Of a stretch of DNA of 64,000 bases, positions 24,298 through 36,400 are shown piece by piece. Each line of letters begins with the position of its first letter. Position 1 is the stretch's first letter. The position numbers and the translations under genes are program-made. This stretch comes from Flammula alnicola (taxonomy: Eukaryota; Basidiomycota; Agaricomycetes; Agaricales; Strophariaceae), in assembly GCA_015499995.1 (NCBI GenBank), contig JADNRV010000038.1:1-64000 (forward strand), in the 5' to 3' direction. Below the pieces are notes generated by a model, which was not told the origin of the DNA, ran no database searches, and worked only from the letters and a program-made list of their open reading frames with translations.

Positions 24298-24835
24298 TCT
24301 ATAAAACGACATGGGGGACAAGTTACGTAAGACATAACTTATGTCATATATAAACGAGTGGCGGTGCACTGACGCGTCAAGCCGATTTGGAATCGATGGG
24401 CGGTCTAGCAGGTCTAGCCGATGCCTGGCACATACGGCTCGATCTCGCACGCGCAGGTCTCGCCATCTCGCGTTCTCACGTCCGAGTGCATCCACTACTG
24501 CACATCTCTGGGTCACGCGTAAGGGGTGCTAAACATGGGCCAGGGTAGGGTATGCATGTAGGAGTTCTATGCACGGGTAAGTAGGTGTACTATGCATAGC
24601 CCCACGGGTAGGGGTACTATGCACAGGTAGGAATACTATGCATGGGGTACAGCTACAGGTATTACTATTACTTCCATTGGTTACTTCTTGCAAGTTTTTC
24701 TGCTTTAATTTAGTTGGAAATCAAATTAGACAATTCTTTTCATTCAGAGTGTAGCAATCTGTTGAGTAGTTTAATGACACAGCTCAAGATTTACAAACAT
24801 TGAAAGACTGTGCGAAGCACGGGTCCACAGTCTAG
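24298..24835 (+). mobile_element. Helitron-type unit 5, non-autonomous (538 bp)
   Basis: It starts TCTATAAAACGAC one base after the CTAG of unit 4. It ends with an imperfect hairpin near 24808-24823 (TGTGC, GAA, GCACGG) and CTAG at 24832-24835. After that the host direct repeat resumes. Around 24535-24650 it has short repeats of the type GGGTA..TACTATGCA. No coding capacity. Confidence 0.75.
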
Positions 24836-24880
24836 TACTTGGATAATCAATATCATGCACTACCGGGCTAAATAATCCCT
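24836..24880. repeat. Direct repeat, right copy (right half), resuming after the Helitron array
   Basis: TTGGATAATC, ATCATGCACTAC and GGCTAAATAA match 10844-10890 in order and continue the repeat left off at 15268. This defines the far boundary of the array. It lies about 80 bp downstream of the stop codon of the GH16 gene. Confidence 0.8.
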
Positions 24881-24913
24881 CAATCCTCCTAAATAAAGAA
24901 TAAATCCTATAAC

Positions 24914-26601
24914 CTACAACAACAGCGCATTAACGCCTAACACCATACCCAGTCCAAGGGCCAACAGGGCTCCGCCCATGCTGCCCATGACCGGTGCGAT
25001 CCTGCCCGCAGCATTGAGCAGAGACGTCCGGTTAGAGTAGATGATGGTCGGCGAGGTGTCAGACCTATTACCGCCATACACGTAGGACGTGATGTTCGAG
25101 GTGGGCGAGACGACCTGTGCGTTCGTGCACTTGACAGAAACCGACTTGACGAGCGCGTAGAATTGTCCTGCGGCGACGTAGTCCGGGTCGTTCCAGTTTA
25201 TCATGCCCCCAGCCCAGTCGACGGTTCCTTGGGGGGTGCCTGCGATGCCAGCGGGCCAAAGCCTATGAAAAAAAAAATTGGTTCAGACAGGGTTTTGGCA
25301 ATGGAGATTTTTGAATGGTTGACGCACGAGAGTTGAATGCGTGAAGGCGTAGAGGGATAGTTGGCGACACCGTTCGTGCCGACTGTATCGGTTTTCTTGA
25401 CAGTCCTCACAGACTTGCCGTCAACGAGGAATGTGAGTGCATCAGGCTGCCAGTCAACCTACAAAAGTGGTTGGATTATCTCCAAAACACAACGCTGTAG
25501 AAGTAGGAACGCACGGTATAATCATGGAAGTTGCTATATGTATCAGTAAGCCCTCCCTGCGTAGCCCCGTTGTTCTTTCCGGTTGCTATGCACGATGTTC
25601 AGCTACAGCCACTCGTCCGAAAGAAAACAAGTGGAACGCACGAATGACACCTTGCCAGAAGTAATTGCTCTGGCCAGTAGTGGTATTGGCACCCGGGAAC
25701 TCCCAATCGATCTCGTCTTTGATGTCGCTCATGGTGATAAAAGCTGTAACAACACCTGCCCAGCGGCCAGTCTTGACTGAACATTGGAGAATTAGTTGCG
25801 CATGTCGCCAAGTGAACAAGTAAAAGCGCACGTGTGGCAGTAATAGTTCCGTAGTGCACGTATCGGGTCGTCGAGAGACGTGTGCCACCATTCGTCTGAG
25901 TAAGGATCAAGGCGAGATCGCCGTTGCTGTTCTGGATGTTACCATGGTCGACGGTCCAGTCTAATATGGATATTGGGTGAGGTCGATATGAGGTCGAATG
26001 ACTGACATACCGTATGCGGAGGCGTTCCCATCGAAGAAGGTATAATTCGACAGAATGCGGGATTGGTCTGTGAATGTAAACTGTTACAGAGAAGGATGAG
26101 CTATAAGATGCGTGTAACAGAATTCTGGGACGCACGTTAGAGTCTTTGCAGAGGGGTTCTGGTCTGCATGAATCTAGAGTGGTGGAAGCGAAAGGATTGC
26201 AACCGCCCAAGCAGAACTGTTCCCGTCATATCCACGCCATGTGTGAAGAAAGCGCGTTAAGAAGTAAGATAGAAAGTGAAGAAGAAAGTCTAATTTAGCT
26301 TTGACGTCGGCAGCCCGTATAAATAGGTGGCACATACACTTCCTGTTCCGCAAAAGCCGTATTCACCTGCAATTCTTCAGTACGCGCGTTTGAGAACGCA
26401 AGAACATCACGATAACATACTGCAGCACGGAGCAGATGCAGGACAAGGTGAAGTGGCGTTGCTGTCAATGTTTAAGCCGCATCAACAGTATAGTCGACGG
26501 AACAGCAGAAATTATTCTACGAACCAAGAGGTAGCTTCCACCATACCAGAAAAGACAGCTAGTAGAAGAGGAAGTCCTGCAATGAACTGCGATTTCATCA
26601 T
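24914..26601 (-). CDS. GH16 Crh-type cell-wall transglycosylase, GPI-anchored
   Basis: Exons (minus): first exon from 26601 (3' junction unresolved), then 26461-26421, 26366-26338, 26216-26136, 26080-26011, 25960-25832, 25776-25642, 25585-25515, 25458-25328, 25262-24914. All joins from the second exon on are in phase. The N-terminus has a signal peptide (MMKSQFIAGLPLLLAVFS). A Cys-rich segment follows (PCCSEYGFCGTGSFCLGGC), as in the chitin-binding-like region of Crh proteins. Exon 25776-25642 holds the GH16 catalytic motif DEIDWEF with its two Glu/Asp catalytic acids. The C-terminus has a Ser/Thr-rich stretch and a hydrophobic tail (ALLALGLGMVLG), typical of GPI attachment. Family role: cross-linking chitin to beta-glucan in the wall. 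Most introns start GTGCGT. The first exon needs two spare bases to join, which I could not place with a good donor. Confidence 0.85.
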
Positions 26602-27185
26602 GTTTCGAAGAGGTATTATTTGGTAAATTTTGGTTCCGGGTATAGTGAGTGGTTGGTGAGTGCGCTTTAGATTTGGATATCGGGTGCTTATGCTTTCTTT
26701 GCCCTAAGAGAGTGACAGGTCAAGATATAAAAGAGTGTCTTGAAGCAGCGAGTGTATAAAGGCGAATGAAGGGGCACAAGAAGTGGGTAGAAAACAAGGC
26801 CGCCGCCAGCGGCCAATGCTCGTCGGAACACGCTTTCGCGCGCCACGTGATTGGTCGTCCGCCACGCGTTAACCGGTTTTTGTTTCTCACAATAACATCG
26901 GTTTGTTCATCAACGTCGCCAACCTCGTACCATTTCTATATCCAGTGAATCATACGGTGTGGACTCAACAGGGCAAAGGTGAGGAAGCTTGTAGCAAGAG
27001 CCCCAAATAAAGAGTTCACTCAATCTTATGTTTCAGATTGGTTTCAGACAGTATTCGGTGTACTTCGCCTTTCCAAAGAGACACGACCTCCAGGGCCAGG
27101 GCGGCGACCGACATCTCACTTGGAATGACCTGTTGATCATTCTCAGATTCCACCAGCTTCAGCGTTGCTAATACCAACCCTAGAA
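26602..27185. other. Divergent intergenic region between GH16 and the right F-box copy
   Basis: It holds the promoter region of the minus-strand GH16 gene and, from about 26840, the start of the inverted-duplication arm. CACGTGATTGG and AACCTCGTACCATTTCTA in this arm match the left arm in reverse. No gene seen. Confidence 0.5.
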
Positions 27186-28783
27186 ATGGGCAACTCTGCA
27201 TCCAGTGTGCCGATCTTCAAGTTGCCCACAGAGTTGCTTTTAGAGATTTTCTCCATGAATGCAAGAATGGACATCCCCTCTTCATTCGAAAGATTTGGTC
27301 TTTACGACCCTCGCTATGAAAATCGTTTTTCGTCTTTGACGATCACTGTCCGTAGCTCACATGTCTGCGGCGAATGGCGGAAAATAATTCTTGGGGATCC
27401 ACTTTTGTGGGGAAGCTGCATCGATTTCAGGGTCCTGGCACAGAAGAAAGACCATTGGATGGAAGAAATCTTGCGCAGAACCGGAGACTCCTTGTTATCA
27501 GTGGTCGTAAACTTAGACAGGAACTCGGCTGCTTTGTCTAAGTTTTTCTCCGCCCTTCTGAAGCACCACTGGACAAGAATACGACATCTCTATATCCCGT
27601 CCCGACTAGAGCAGTTCGCGTTCGGCGAACTCTGGAACGCATTAGTTCGCCCAGCGCCGCATCTCCAGTCATTCCATATTTATCTATCACATCCACTACC
27701 AGATGTTTTGGGTTCCTCCGACTCTAGATCTTTCCTGTTTTCGGGGAATGCGCCATCGCTCCGCTCTTTCCGCGCCTCATACATCCATTTCAACCTCCAC
27801 ACCCCCTGGTTACCCCAAATACGAGAGCTGGAAGCAAAACAACCCTCACAGTCATGGGACTTCTTGACGCATTGGCGCGAATGCCGCTACTCGAAAATTT
27901 GTCCGTCGTGCTCAATGGATCTGATCTGGCAGGGCAGAGTAATAACCTCACACAAGCGTCTCTCCCGCGACTCGAGGAAATCAGTGTGACGGGTCCTATC
28001 GGTGCATGCTTAACACTTCTGGAGCACATTGCACCAGCACCTGGATGCCTTTTCTGCATGAATAGCCCTCAGAACGACATACCGCTTACGACAATGACAA
28101 GCACAGATTTTATTGCCAGTGCCCATCGCGTGTTTTCTACCTATGTGGAAAGTTACTTCAACCATCACCATCTTACGGGAAAACTCCTTTTCTCGCTTTA
28201 CACATCGTATCTTTCCTTTATCGAGCTAGATAACAACCGTAGGCTCATCGAGGTTGGCTTTCCCATAATAATAAGAGGTCTTCGTCGACATCCCTCGATC
28301 TCTGATCTTTTGCACGCCATTTCCTTGTGCCGATTTTCCAGTGTAACACAATTGTTTATCAATGGACCCGTTGTCCTCCGCTATCCCACTAGTACAAGCC
28401 TATTACACCCCTTCTATTCTGTTAAAACATTGAACATCTCGCTGGACACACTTCAAGCTCTCTTTGAAGTTCCGTCAGGTATTACTTTGGACAACACCGC
28501 TCCAGTCTTGCCGCTGCTGCAAACTCTTGAAGTCATGCCCGAGAGAAGGCTGGACGTATTTATGACTCGAATTCAGTCCATCCTTCTGCCTTTCTTGGCC
28601 TCGAGGAAAGAGGCCGGTTTCCCAATCAGGTTTCTTGACCTTGACCTTTTCACACATCCGTTAAAGTTGACACATCCGTTCAACTTGGGATCTCTACTGG
28701 GAGGCATGACTGGTATCACACTGCTTTGGCGCGAAGAGGGAGAAGTAAGGGAGTATTTAGTTGGTAGCGAGCTATGTGATTAA
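27186..28783 (+). pseudogene. F-box-like gene, right copy, one-base frameshift
   Basis: It begins MGNSASSVPIFKLPTELLLEIF and follows the 535-aa left copy closely until about 27850. There CAACCCTCACAGTC stands for CAATCCTTCACAGTC of the left copy, one base shorter. The first frame then ends at 27989, and the rest of the protein continues in another frame to 28783 (through GSELCD). Both halves are otherwise well conserved, including LPLLQTLEVMPERRLDVFM, so the lesion looks recent or could be a sequencing error. It keeps the consensus Pro of the F-box (LPTELL) that the left copy lost. Confidence 0.8.
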
Positions 28784-29467
28784 TGCAGTCTAATGTATGC
28801 CTGTCATGCAGTTTTGAAATTCAAGCTGGACAATCCGAATCTTTAAAGTGATGGGGAAATTGTCAGTAACAACCAGAAATCCAACAGTCAATGCCTGTCC
28901 GCGTTTTCTTTACTGACAATGTAAATCCTCAACCGTGACCTCTGCTTTACAATTTATATTATGCATGTAAACGGTTAGAATTTGATAACTCTATGTCGAA
29001 AAAAAGTCGCTCGGGATGAGAGAAGGAAGAAATGATGGCTAATTTTTGAACTCAAAATGCTTTAAATTTGAATTTGTTTCATCGCCTGTACGAACACCAT
29101 CTCAATCCTATATGCAAGTTTCGACTATTCGCCGGGTGTCACTTAGTAGTTAACAAAATGTTACATGCGTTAAAAGTAGCTATCGCCTATAGGCTACTAC
29201 TACTAAGTGTTTCAACCACCACAAGCGCCGAGGATAAGTTTACTGGCCGAAGGGAGTCCTGCAATTATCAGCAAGGTTAGTGGCTGTTAGTGCACAGTGG
29301 GCTGTTCGTGGGCTAGCTATGATTGATTGTGATCTTAGCATAGGAACGAGGAAGAAGCAGTGTCGGCCCTCGGGTAATAGGTATGAAGGAATTCAAAAAC
29401 AAGGACATCTCCGAGCTCGATAAATAACTCTATTTAAGCGAAGGGCCGCTGGGATACCTCCACGACC
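28784..29467. other. Spacer between the right-arm genes
   Basis: No gene. Parts match the left-arm spacer in reverse orientation, for example GTAAATCCTCAACCG at about 28920. Confidence 0.5.
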
Positions 29468-32400
29468 ATGAACATTAATATAGACGTCTTGTCTGAAATC
29501 TTCGAGATTGTCATCGATGAGAATCCCTCTTCCCTTTCCATCATACGATCCGTCAATCGCGACTGGTTCGAAATAGCCGGAAATACCCCCAAGCTATGGT
29601 CGAAATTTCATCTTGACCGTAAAATCCGCATTGTTGATCCCGAGTATTCTCGTCTTCACCTCCAAAAGTCGGGCGGAATGCCTCTTGAGATTACTATCAC
29701 CCTTCCCAAGAAGCTTCGATACCATACCAATTTCCCTGTCACATCAGGAAAACGTCCAATTTGTCTTTGGCGTCTTCGTCTTCAAACAAGTGTCTTTGAG
29801 GTCTTCTCTCAGAATAATTTGTCTCTTATACGTCTTTGGAACCGTCTTTGTCTTTGGCACAGTATCTTTGTCTTTTCAAGGGTATCTTTCTGTCTTTCCA
29901 AAATGCGGATGTCTTTATAGGGAAAAATAGTCTTCGGCGTCTTTGGGTTTGACGATGGTACACTTAGCGGAAACAGTAAACCTCGCGAGGGCAGAGCCGA
30001 TGTCGATTGACATGGCTATGCTGCCTCTCGAGGTTAGTAATGTTGATCACCATCCATTGCCTTGCGCCCATCCCCCTGATCAGAGTTGCTCTCGCTGCCA
30101 GCTGATGCAAATGAGGCCCAGGATGGCGATATTGGCTTGAATGATGACACCAAGCCAGACATCGTCTCCTCGTATTATTCCCCAAGTGTGATGTGGGGAG
30201 CAAGCCAGGAGACATCGAAGTGTGTGCGCATAGGGAACGGTGAGGTGCAAGGAGGGGATTCATTGGTAGACGTAGGTGGCAAGCAGCGATCGCAGTGGCG
30301 GCACGTGGAAGGAGGGTGAGGGAGACGACGACGGCGGTTTCAAATTTGTCGTCTTATCTGGCTACGGGTTTGGTAAGGTTAAAGTAGGTTGCCACATCCC
30401 TCGACGAGGGGAGGGGCACGTGGCATCGAGGGTGATTTTAATCGCACGGAGGAGTCATAGGAGGACACCTAATAACACTCAGAAAATTAGTTGAAAATAT
30501 TTGAGGTAGAAATAGGCGATGGAGGGGTGAAGAATGGAGGCAGCGACGAGCTTCGAATTCAGAATTGTGTCGAAGTCAGTTCAGACTCCGAAGCACGTGA
30601 CCTTTGTTGATCAAAGTTGAACGTTGAATCTCGGTGCAGGAGACAACTTGAACTCGTACCACCACCAGCGCCGCCGTACTCCAGCACGCTGACAAAGGGC
30701 CCGCGCAATAATGCTAGGTAATTACCGTCATTTTTATCCCTCTCAACTACCCTCACGCGGATCTCGCACATGATCTGATTCAACTTTTCGCGCCGTCTCG
30801 TGCACCAGGTGAAATTTTCAGAAGTTAGATGGCATCTCTTAGATTCGCACCTTCACTGATAGATGCAGCAAGGACCTATCAAGACCGCGACGCATCAATG
30901 CGGTACGTCGCTGCCACTAACACTCCCTGCTAATCAAAAATTTTGACCGGCAACGCTACTCGGTGCAATTCTGGTAAGTAATCGCCCTCCTGTTCAATGT
31001 TATCTTCAGCTTACCGTCACGATTCGCATCTCATGTAGTGAAGTAACGCTAGTGGACGCATGGTTACTATTAGGAGAGATAATGATGGCAACAACGGCTG
31101 GAAGATAAGTGGTTGATCATGACCCCTAGGTAAGTTCTGCCAGCACTACTTCTTGTTCATCAGCACTGAAACATTGAGTCGAGAGATCAGGTTGGACCAT
31201 GGTGATAATAGCGCTGTTAACGGGTCTGAGCCCTTCCATTTCGATCGATCCTCAAGACCGATGCCGTCACTGCCAATGCAGACCCTCGGCATGCTCGGTA
31301 CGTTCACAGTTTTCACTCTGCACGTAGCTTGTTGAGGCCTATTTTATCTTTCTAGAGCAGCGCGGAAGGTGGAATGAACTTGCTCAGTTGTAAGTATGGT
31401 GCGCCCGGTGGCTGGGCTCATCTGCTCGCCACATTTTTGTACGTTGTATCTATTCATCCTGCAAAATCTATATTCTGATGCAGAACTCTATGCCCTTCAG
31501 CCTTCGTCCCCTATGTCGCTCCGCCGTTTGCAATAACTCATGATGTTAGGATAAGTTGACTCAAGTGGGCCGCTATTTTGGAGGGCCTGGATTTGCTCTC
31601 GAAGACCTCTAGGATTCGTAGGATTATCAAAGTAGTCTCTTTAGACAGTGCCCGTACACAATGGAAATCATTTTCTTATGATATTTGTCGCAAACACAAA
31701 ATAAGCCTACATTAAGACCCCCCAAGACTCAAACTTGAGATGCTTTGCCAAAGCAAAGATGGTAAAGATGGTCTTCACAAAGCCATCTGTATGTCTCTGA
31801 AAGATAAAAGTTGTCTTCGAAAGACATCAGCCATCTTTCAAAGACATGTACCTTGATATCCAAAGACGCTCGTCTTTGACGTCTTTGGCGTCTCTACGTC
31901 TTTGCAAAGACGCCAAAGACGCCCAAAGACGGACCGGACATTTTCCTGATGCGCCGAACTCAGGCAAGCCGTGCACAGAATCAAGTCGCTCTCCATCGAC
32001 GCGCCATTCCTCGAGGCATGGCAAAAGTTTGTCTCCGGTATAGGCGACGGTCAGCCTGCCCCCATTCTCCAACGACTCATTATCAAGGCCAGAGGTGGCG
32101 TTAAGAATTTAAGCAATAATCACTCGTTCAAGACCCTGTCAACTGCGTTGACGCCATCTCCAAACCTCATCCATCTCCAGCTTCCACCATGGCCCTTCCC
32201 CTCGCCAATTCCCCCTCAGTTCTCCACTATTAGATCCCTCGTCTTCGAAACTCCTTTTTCCGGAATTGTACTTCCTGATCTCTTCCCAATCATCAAGGCA
32301 ACACCTTATCTCCAGCATTTCAGGTTCAAAGGTCCCGATTATGGCAACCACTTCGATTCCAATTACTCCAATATTATATCAGTACCCCAACTTCGCACCA

Positions 32401-32918
32401 TTGACGTTACCTCTCCCGGAATTGGATTGAATTTCTTGGGTAATTTCCGCGCTCCATTTCTCACCGAAGTGCGCCTGGACGGGTATCGCGAGATTATCCC
32501 ACACTCACTCTCGGCTTGGGAGCTAGACGATTGGGGAATTGACTTCACCCGACCACATTCGAATATCCTGACCTATCTTTCAACCCACTCACCCGATATC
32601 CGTCGGCTTGAGCTGAAATACATTCATTTCGAGCATCCGAAAGAGGACCATAATCGTATACTCAGCGGTCAGGCTTTTCCTTTCCTGGAGGAATTGATCT
32701 TGGAAAGGACGAATATACCGGACATTTCTCTGATAGAGAGCGCTACGAGACACCCGCGCCTCAAGAAACTCGAGTTGCGGGACTGCAAGTACATCTCTGT
32801 GGAGGGACTGCGAAGATTTGTTGAAGGACATAGCAATGCGGAATTTGTGCTCAAGGTGGAAGACTGTCGAGCCATCAGTCGGGAAATTTTGAATCTCTCT
32901 CAACAATTACTTCTGTAG
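29468..32918 (+). pseudogene. F-box-like/LRR gene, right copy, split by a transposon
   Basis: The 5' part (29468-29741) matches residues 1 to about 91 of the 415-aa left copy. Coding similarity stops at TTCCCTGTCA and resumes at about 31952 with GAACTCAGGCAAGCC, then runs to 32918. The 2,210 bp in between is the element at 29742-31951. Near the 3' end CGGGAAATTTTGAATC replaces CGGGAAGATTTCGAATC. This is one base fewer and changes the last dozen residues (ending QQLLL instead of SVGSP). The rest of the Leu-rich region is well preserved. Confidence 0.88.
29742..31951. mobile_element. Non-autonomous DNA transposon with terminal inverted and subterminal GTCTTTG repeats (2.2 kb)
   Basis: The left end is CATCAGGAAAACGTCC followed by GTCTTTGGCGTCTT. 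The reverse complement of the right end is CATCAGGAAAATGTCC followed by GTCTTTGGGCGTCTT. Inside both ends, about 150-250 bp is packed with GTCTTTG/CGTCTTT (left) and CAAAGAC/AAAGACG (right) motifs in mirror orientation, as in hAT- or CACTA-like elements whose transposase binds subterminal repeats. No transposase frame is visible, so it would need a helper. I could not define a target duplication: the left flank ends CCCTGTCA, the right begins CGCCGAACTC, and the undisturbed copy reads CCCTGTCATAGTCGAACTC. The superfamily is therefore open. Confidence 0.82.
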
Positions 32919-33077
32919 GGTCGCAGTAGATAGAATGTTTTACCTCTCAGAATGAATACAGGTTTTAAATTCATCCTGGAATCATTGCTTTAGCGAGGGT
33001 AATCCAATAAAACTTATTCTCGTGGTTCACCTGTCGTCAGATTACTTCCAAGGACTGACCGGTCTGAGATTGCCAAA

Positions 33078-33165
33078 GAAGTAAGGGAGTCAGGGAGTAT
33101 ATAGTCGGGAGTGTCGAGATAACCTTGATTAATGCCGCCCAAGGTGTGCATGTCGTGTGGTTCCC
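33078..33165 (+). repeat. Possible remnant of the end of the 535-aa F-box-like gene
   Basis: GAAGTAAGGGAG, TATATAGTCGGGAG and GATTAATGC follow one another as in the last codons and stop region of the F-box-like gene near 28741-28785, with small indels. It is a short, weak match. Confidence 0.35.
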
Positions 33166-33491
33166 TTTCGCTCAGCAAACTCTGACTCACAGTCGCCTTT
33201 CGTCTCAGCGCCGCTTTCAACTCCTTATACTGCCCAAAACCGATCTCGTACGACGACGTACAATCCTCCGGAAGGAGGTGACGATCAACTGGCACCTACG
33301 TGGCGAGTTTCATCAGCATTATGTCCTCGAATGAATGAAAATATATATTCATGATTTCATTCGCGTAGCATGCCGAGGAGGAACAAGTCGTCAAATTTTA
33401 AAACATACATCCGCTCTCTACCACCAGATCACACCCAACCGAGCTATCCTCCCGTCCACTTCAAGTAATAACATCACCAAGATATCGCCCC

Positions 33492-36400
33492 TTAATAACC
33501 ACTTCCTCCAGCAGCACCATTGACCTAGAAAGAGAAAAAAAGGAAAGAGCGTCAGTCAACGTTCAGGACCGAAAAGAACCAAGACCTGCGATGGCCGGGA
33601 CAAACCTAGCCACGATACGACACTATAAATCTACGACGATCATCATGTAAGATTTACCTTATCTTTCAAAGATGAGATGAACTGTTGGTAGCTTGGGAGC
33701 ATGTCGGCGCGGTCCTGGATGAGCATGCTCAAAGCCCAGAGTCGGAGCGGAGGCTCGCCGTCCTCTTTGACGATGTACAGGTGCGGGTAATATGCGCCAC
33801 GGCGCAATTCACGGATCTTTTGGATGATAGCGTTGATCCGTTGGGAGAAGGGATTTTCGAGAGGGCGCAACGTGGCCTATGGGGAGACAAGAGCGTGAGA
33901 AAATCATATAAAAATATAATGATTTTGGCTGGAACATACCTTTCCGCCACGCAAGACATCGTAGCTCGGCAAATCAAACACGTCTTGCACGAGCTGGGGA
34001 ACTGCATCGCGACCAACCCATAGGAAGATGGTCTGTCCGTCTTCTATCAAGAATAGTCCGTGTCTCTCAAGTCGCTCGGATGTAAGAGGAAGAGCTGGAG
34101 GCAGAATGACACCTTGTTCACCGATAGTGCCGGCCTGAAAGACGAGGGTTAAAATGCCATCAAGAAACGAGGTGAAAAAAACGCGTTCTTACCTCGGGAG
34201 GCATATTATGCAACGAGTAGAAACTTGGATAAAGATATGGAATAAGAAGTTGAGAAGGCATAGACGTAAGAAGAGCCTGCGAATAAGCGCGGATATCTGG
34301 AGGAATTTGGGCGCTTTGACGGATACCGACCTGCAAAGAAAGTCGATAAACAATAACGAAAAACAAGACATTCTCATCACAAACTCACGTTCTTCAAAAG
34401 ACCCAGAATGAGGACAGGCAACATCTTCAGGTTATCTGAGATAGCCAACTGTGCACTGGCACCGGCACCACTCGATGTCATGCTAGTCTTGTACGCAACC
34501 AAAAGCTCGACTAATTTCTGGAACACGTATTCACGAGCGTCCTCCAATTTATGCGTCAGTGATCGTTCGACGGCCTTGTTCGCAAGGTACGTGGTGATGG
34601 CGACTTGGTCCGCAGATGCAAAGACCTCAGAGAGGTTCGTGGTGGTTGGGAGGGCCATTGTGATAACACGAATGCGACGTTCACCTACATTTGAATTTAA
34701 TCAGTAATGTAACTTCTTGTGAATGGCACTACAGCTAGACTTACCGTAGCAAGTGGTATGAAGGACGGCAGTCTGGAAGACGACGAAAGGAGTGGTAATG
34801 GCTCTTCAATCTGAACCTCGATTGCGTAGGACTGGTCTTGAGGAACGGCAGGCATAGCCAGAAGATCCGTTGAACGGACGAAGAAGTTTCCATGGAACGA
34901 GGCCATGCGCAGCCCTGTCAGAATAACAAGGATGCAATCAATACCAGAAAGAATAGGTAGAATAAAGTTGTTAACGTACCTCGCGATGCACGCACGCGCA
35001 TGACTGCCTCCAACATGATAGGAGTCGCTAACACCTCGCCGAACTCGTGGGCAAACTTCATAGCATCCTCTGTCCGACCAGCATTGAAAGCTGGGTAGTA
35101 ATAGGTTTGACCAGATGTATAATGAGGCAGACATGCTGAGAAAAGGGTTGATGAGTTTAGAAACATGCCTTCAAGAACTCGTAAAAATCTCACCAAGAGT
35201 AGCAACATCTTGGTAAGCTGCGCTGAACAAGAACATGTCCACCGAGACCTGAGTCCGTGAGCACTCGATTGCAAAGGTCTTGTAGAAGGGAGATGCTGCT
35301 TGGAGCAGTCCAGATTCCTAGAGATGACATAAGCACAGGTGTCATATAAAGTGGATGAAGCGAAGCGAGCTTACTTTGGCGGTGCCGAGAATCTTGGGAT
35401 CTTCTCGGTTCTTAAGGGCTCCTGCACCCACAGAAGGCAGCGTCGAGGACAAAACGACGATCTTTCCACCAATGGGTGCCTAGAGTCAATAAAGAGTCAA
35501 CACAATTTCCAGCACGAAGATCGGAGTTGCCCACCATCAATTTGAAGCCAGCCTGCAGAGCAGGTCCCATGGCGCTACCAATGATACTGTTATCCTGGAA
35601 CATCTCGCCAATCCTTCCGAGGAGGGCCTCTAACGAGGCACGTGCTTCCGACATGTTCACAAGCAAGTCATTTGGTTTGGGCAAGAATACGTCCTCGATG
35701 TCAGACACAACGAGCATGGATGACTCAGTGGAGCCAGCCTGCGAACATTTTTAGCCACAGAAACGAAATAAAGGGCGGCACTAAAGACGTACAGTCATAG
35801 AGAAGAAGTAAAGGGAAACGTCGTAACAGATAATGGCGATTTTTGTTCTGTCGTCCTCGTCAGGAATTCGGTCCAGATTTTCGAGGATGGTCCGAGTAGC
35901 AGTAGCCACCATGCCTAGAATTCATTTAATCACTGAAAGAGCAAGACACCTAATATAAGAAATTTACCGGATTGCACAGCGGTATGGCTAACATCAATCA
36001 AGAACACATAGACCGCCGGTTGAGGTGGGCGAACCATGTACTCCGTAGGTGCCACAAATTCAACGACAGAGTTATTGAGCTCTGCACGAGCCCAACGGTC
36101 GCCAGGTTGATTGCGGACTTGATCCCAGTCGAAAAGTTGAGGAACTTCGTTGGTCATATTACACATGCAACACCTCCATCTATATATTTCCATGAGAATC
36201 AAAACAACAACGAAACTGAAACGATAAAAAAACACACCGATTACCGCCATCGATAAATTGAACATATGGGTTAATGTAAGTCCTGCAGCGACGGCAGCGA
36301 GCGATGACGGTGTCCGTAACAAGGGGAACAGCTTCTTCGCCTTCATTCAAGGACCGGTAGGGGGTTAAAACAAGCGCGAGTGGGAGTTTAGATTTGCTTA

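Larger units (their letters stand above)
26840..32935 (+). repeat. Right arm of inverted duplication (both genes damaged)
   Basis: Counterpart of 11015-15030. It is longer because a 2.2 kb terminal-inverted-repeat element sits in the second gene. Apart from that insertion the order of 5' flank, gene, spacer and gene is the same as in the left arm. Confidence 0.85.

Noticed and set aside
29735..31960. A clear target-site duplication for the 2.2 kb element
   Set aside because: Several 2-3 bp choices are possible around CAT/ATG at the ends, but none matches the undisturbed paralogue cleanly, so none is claimed.
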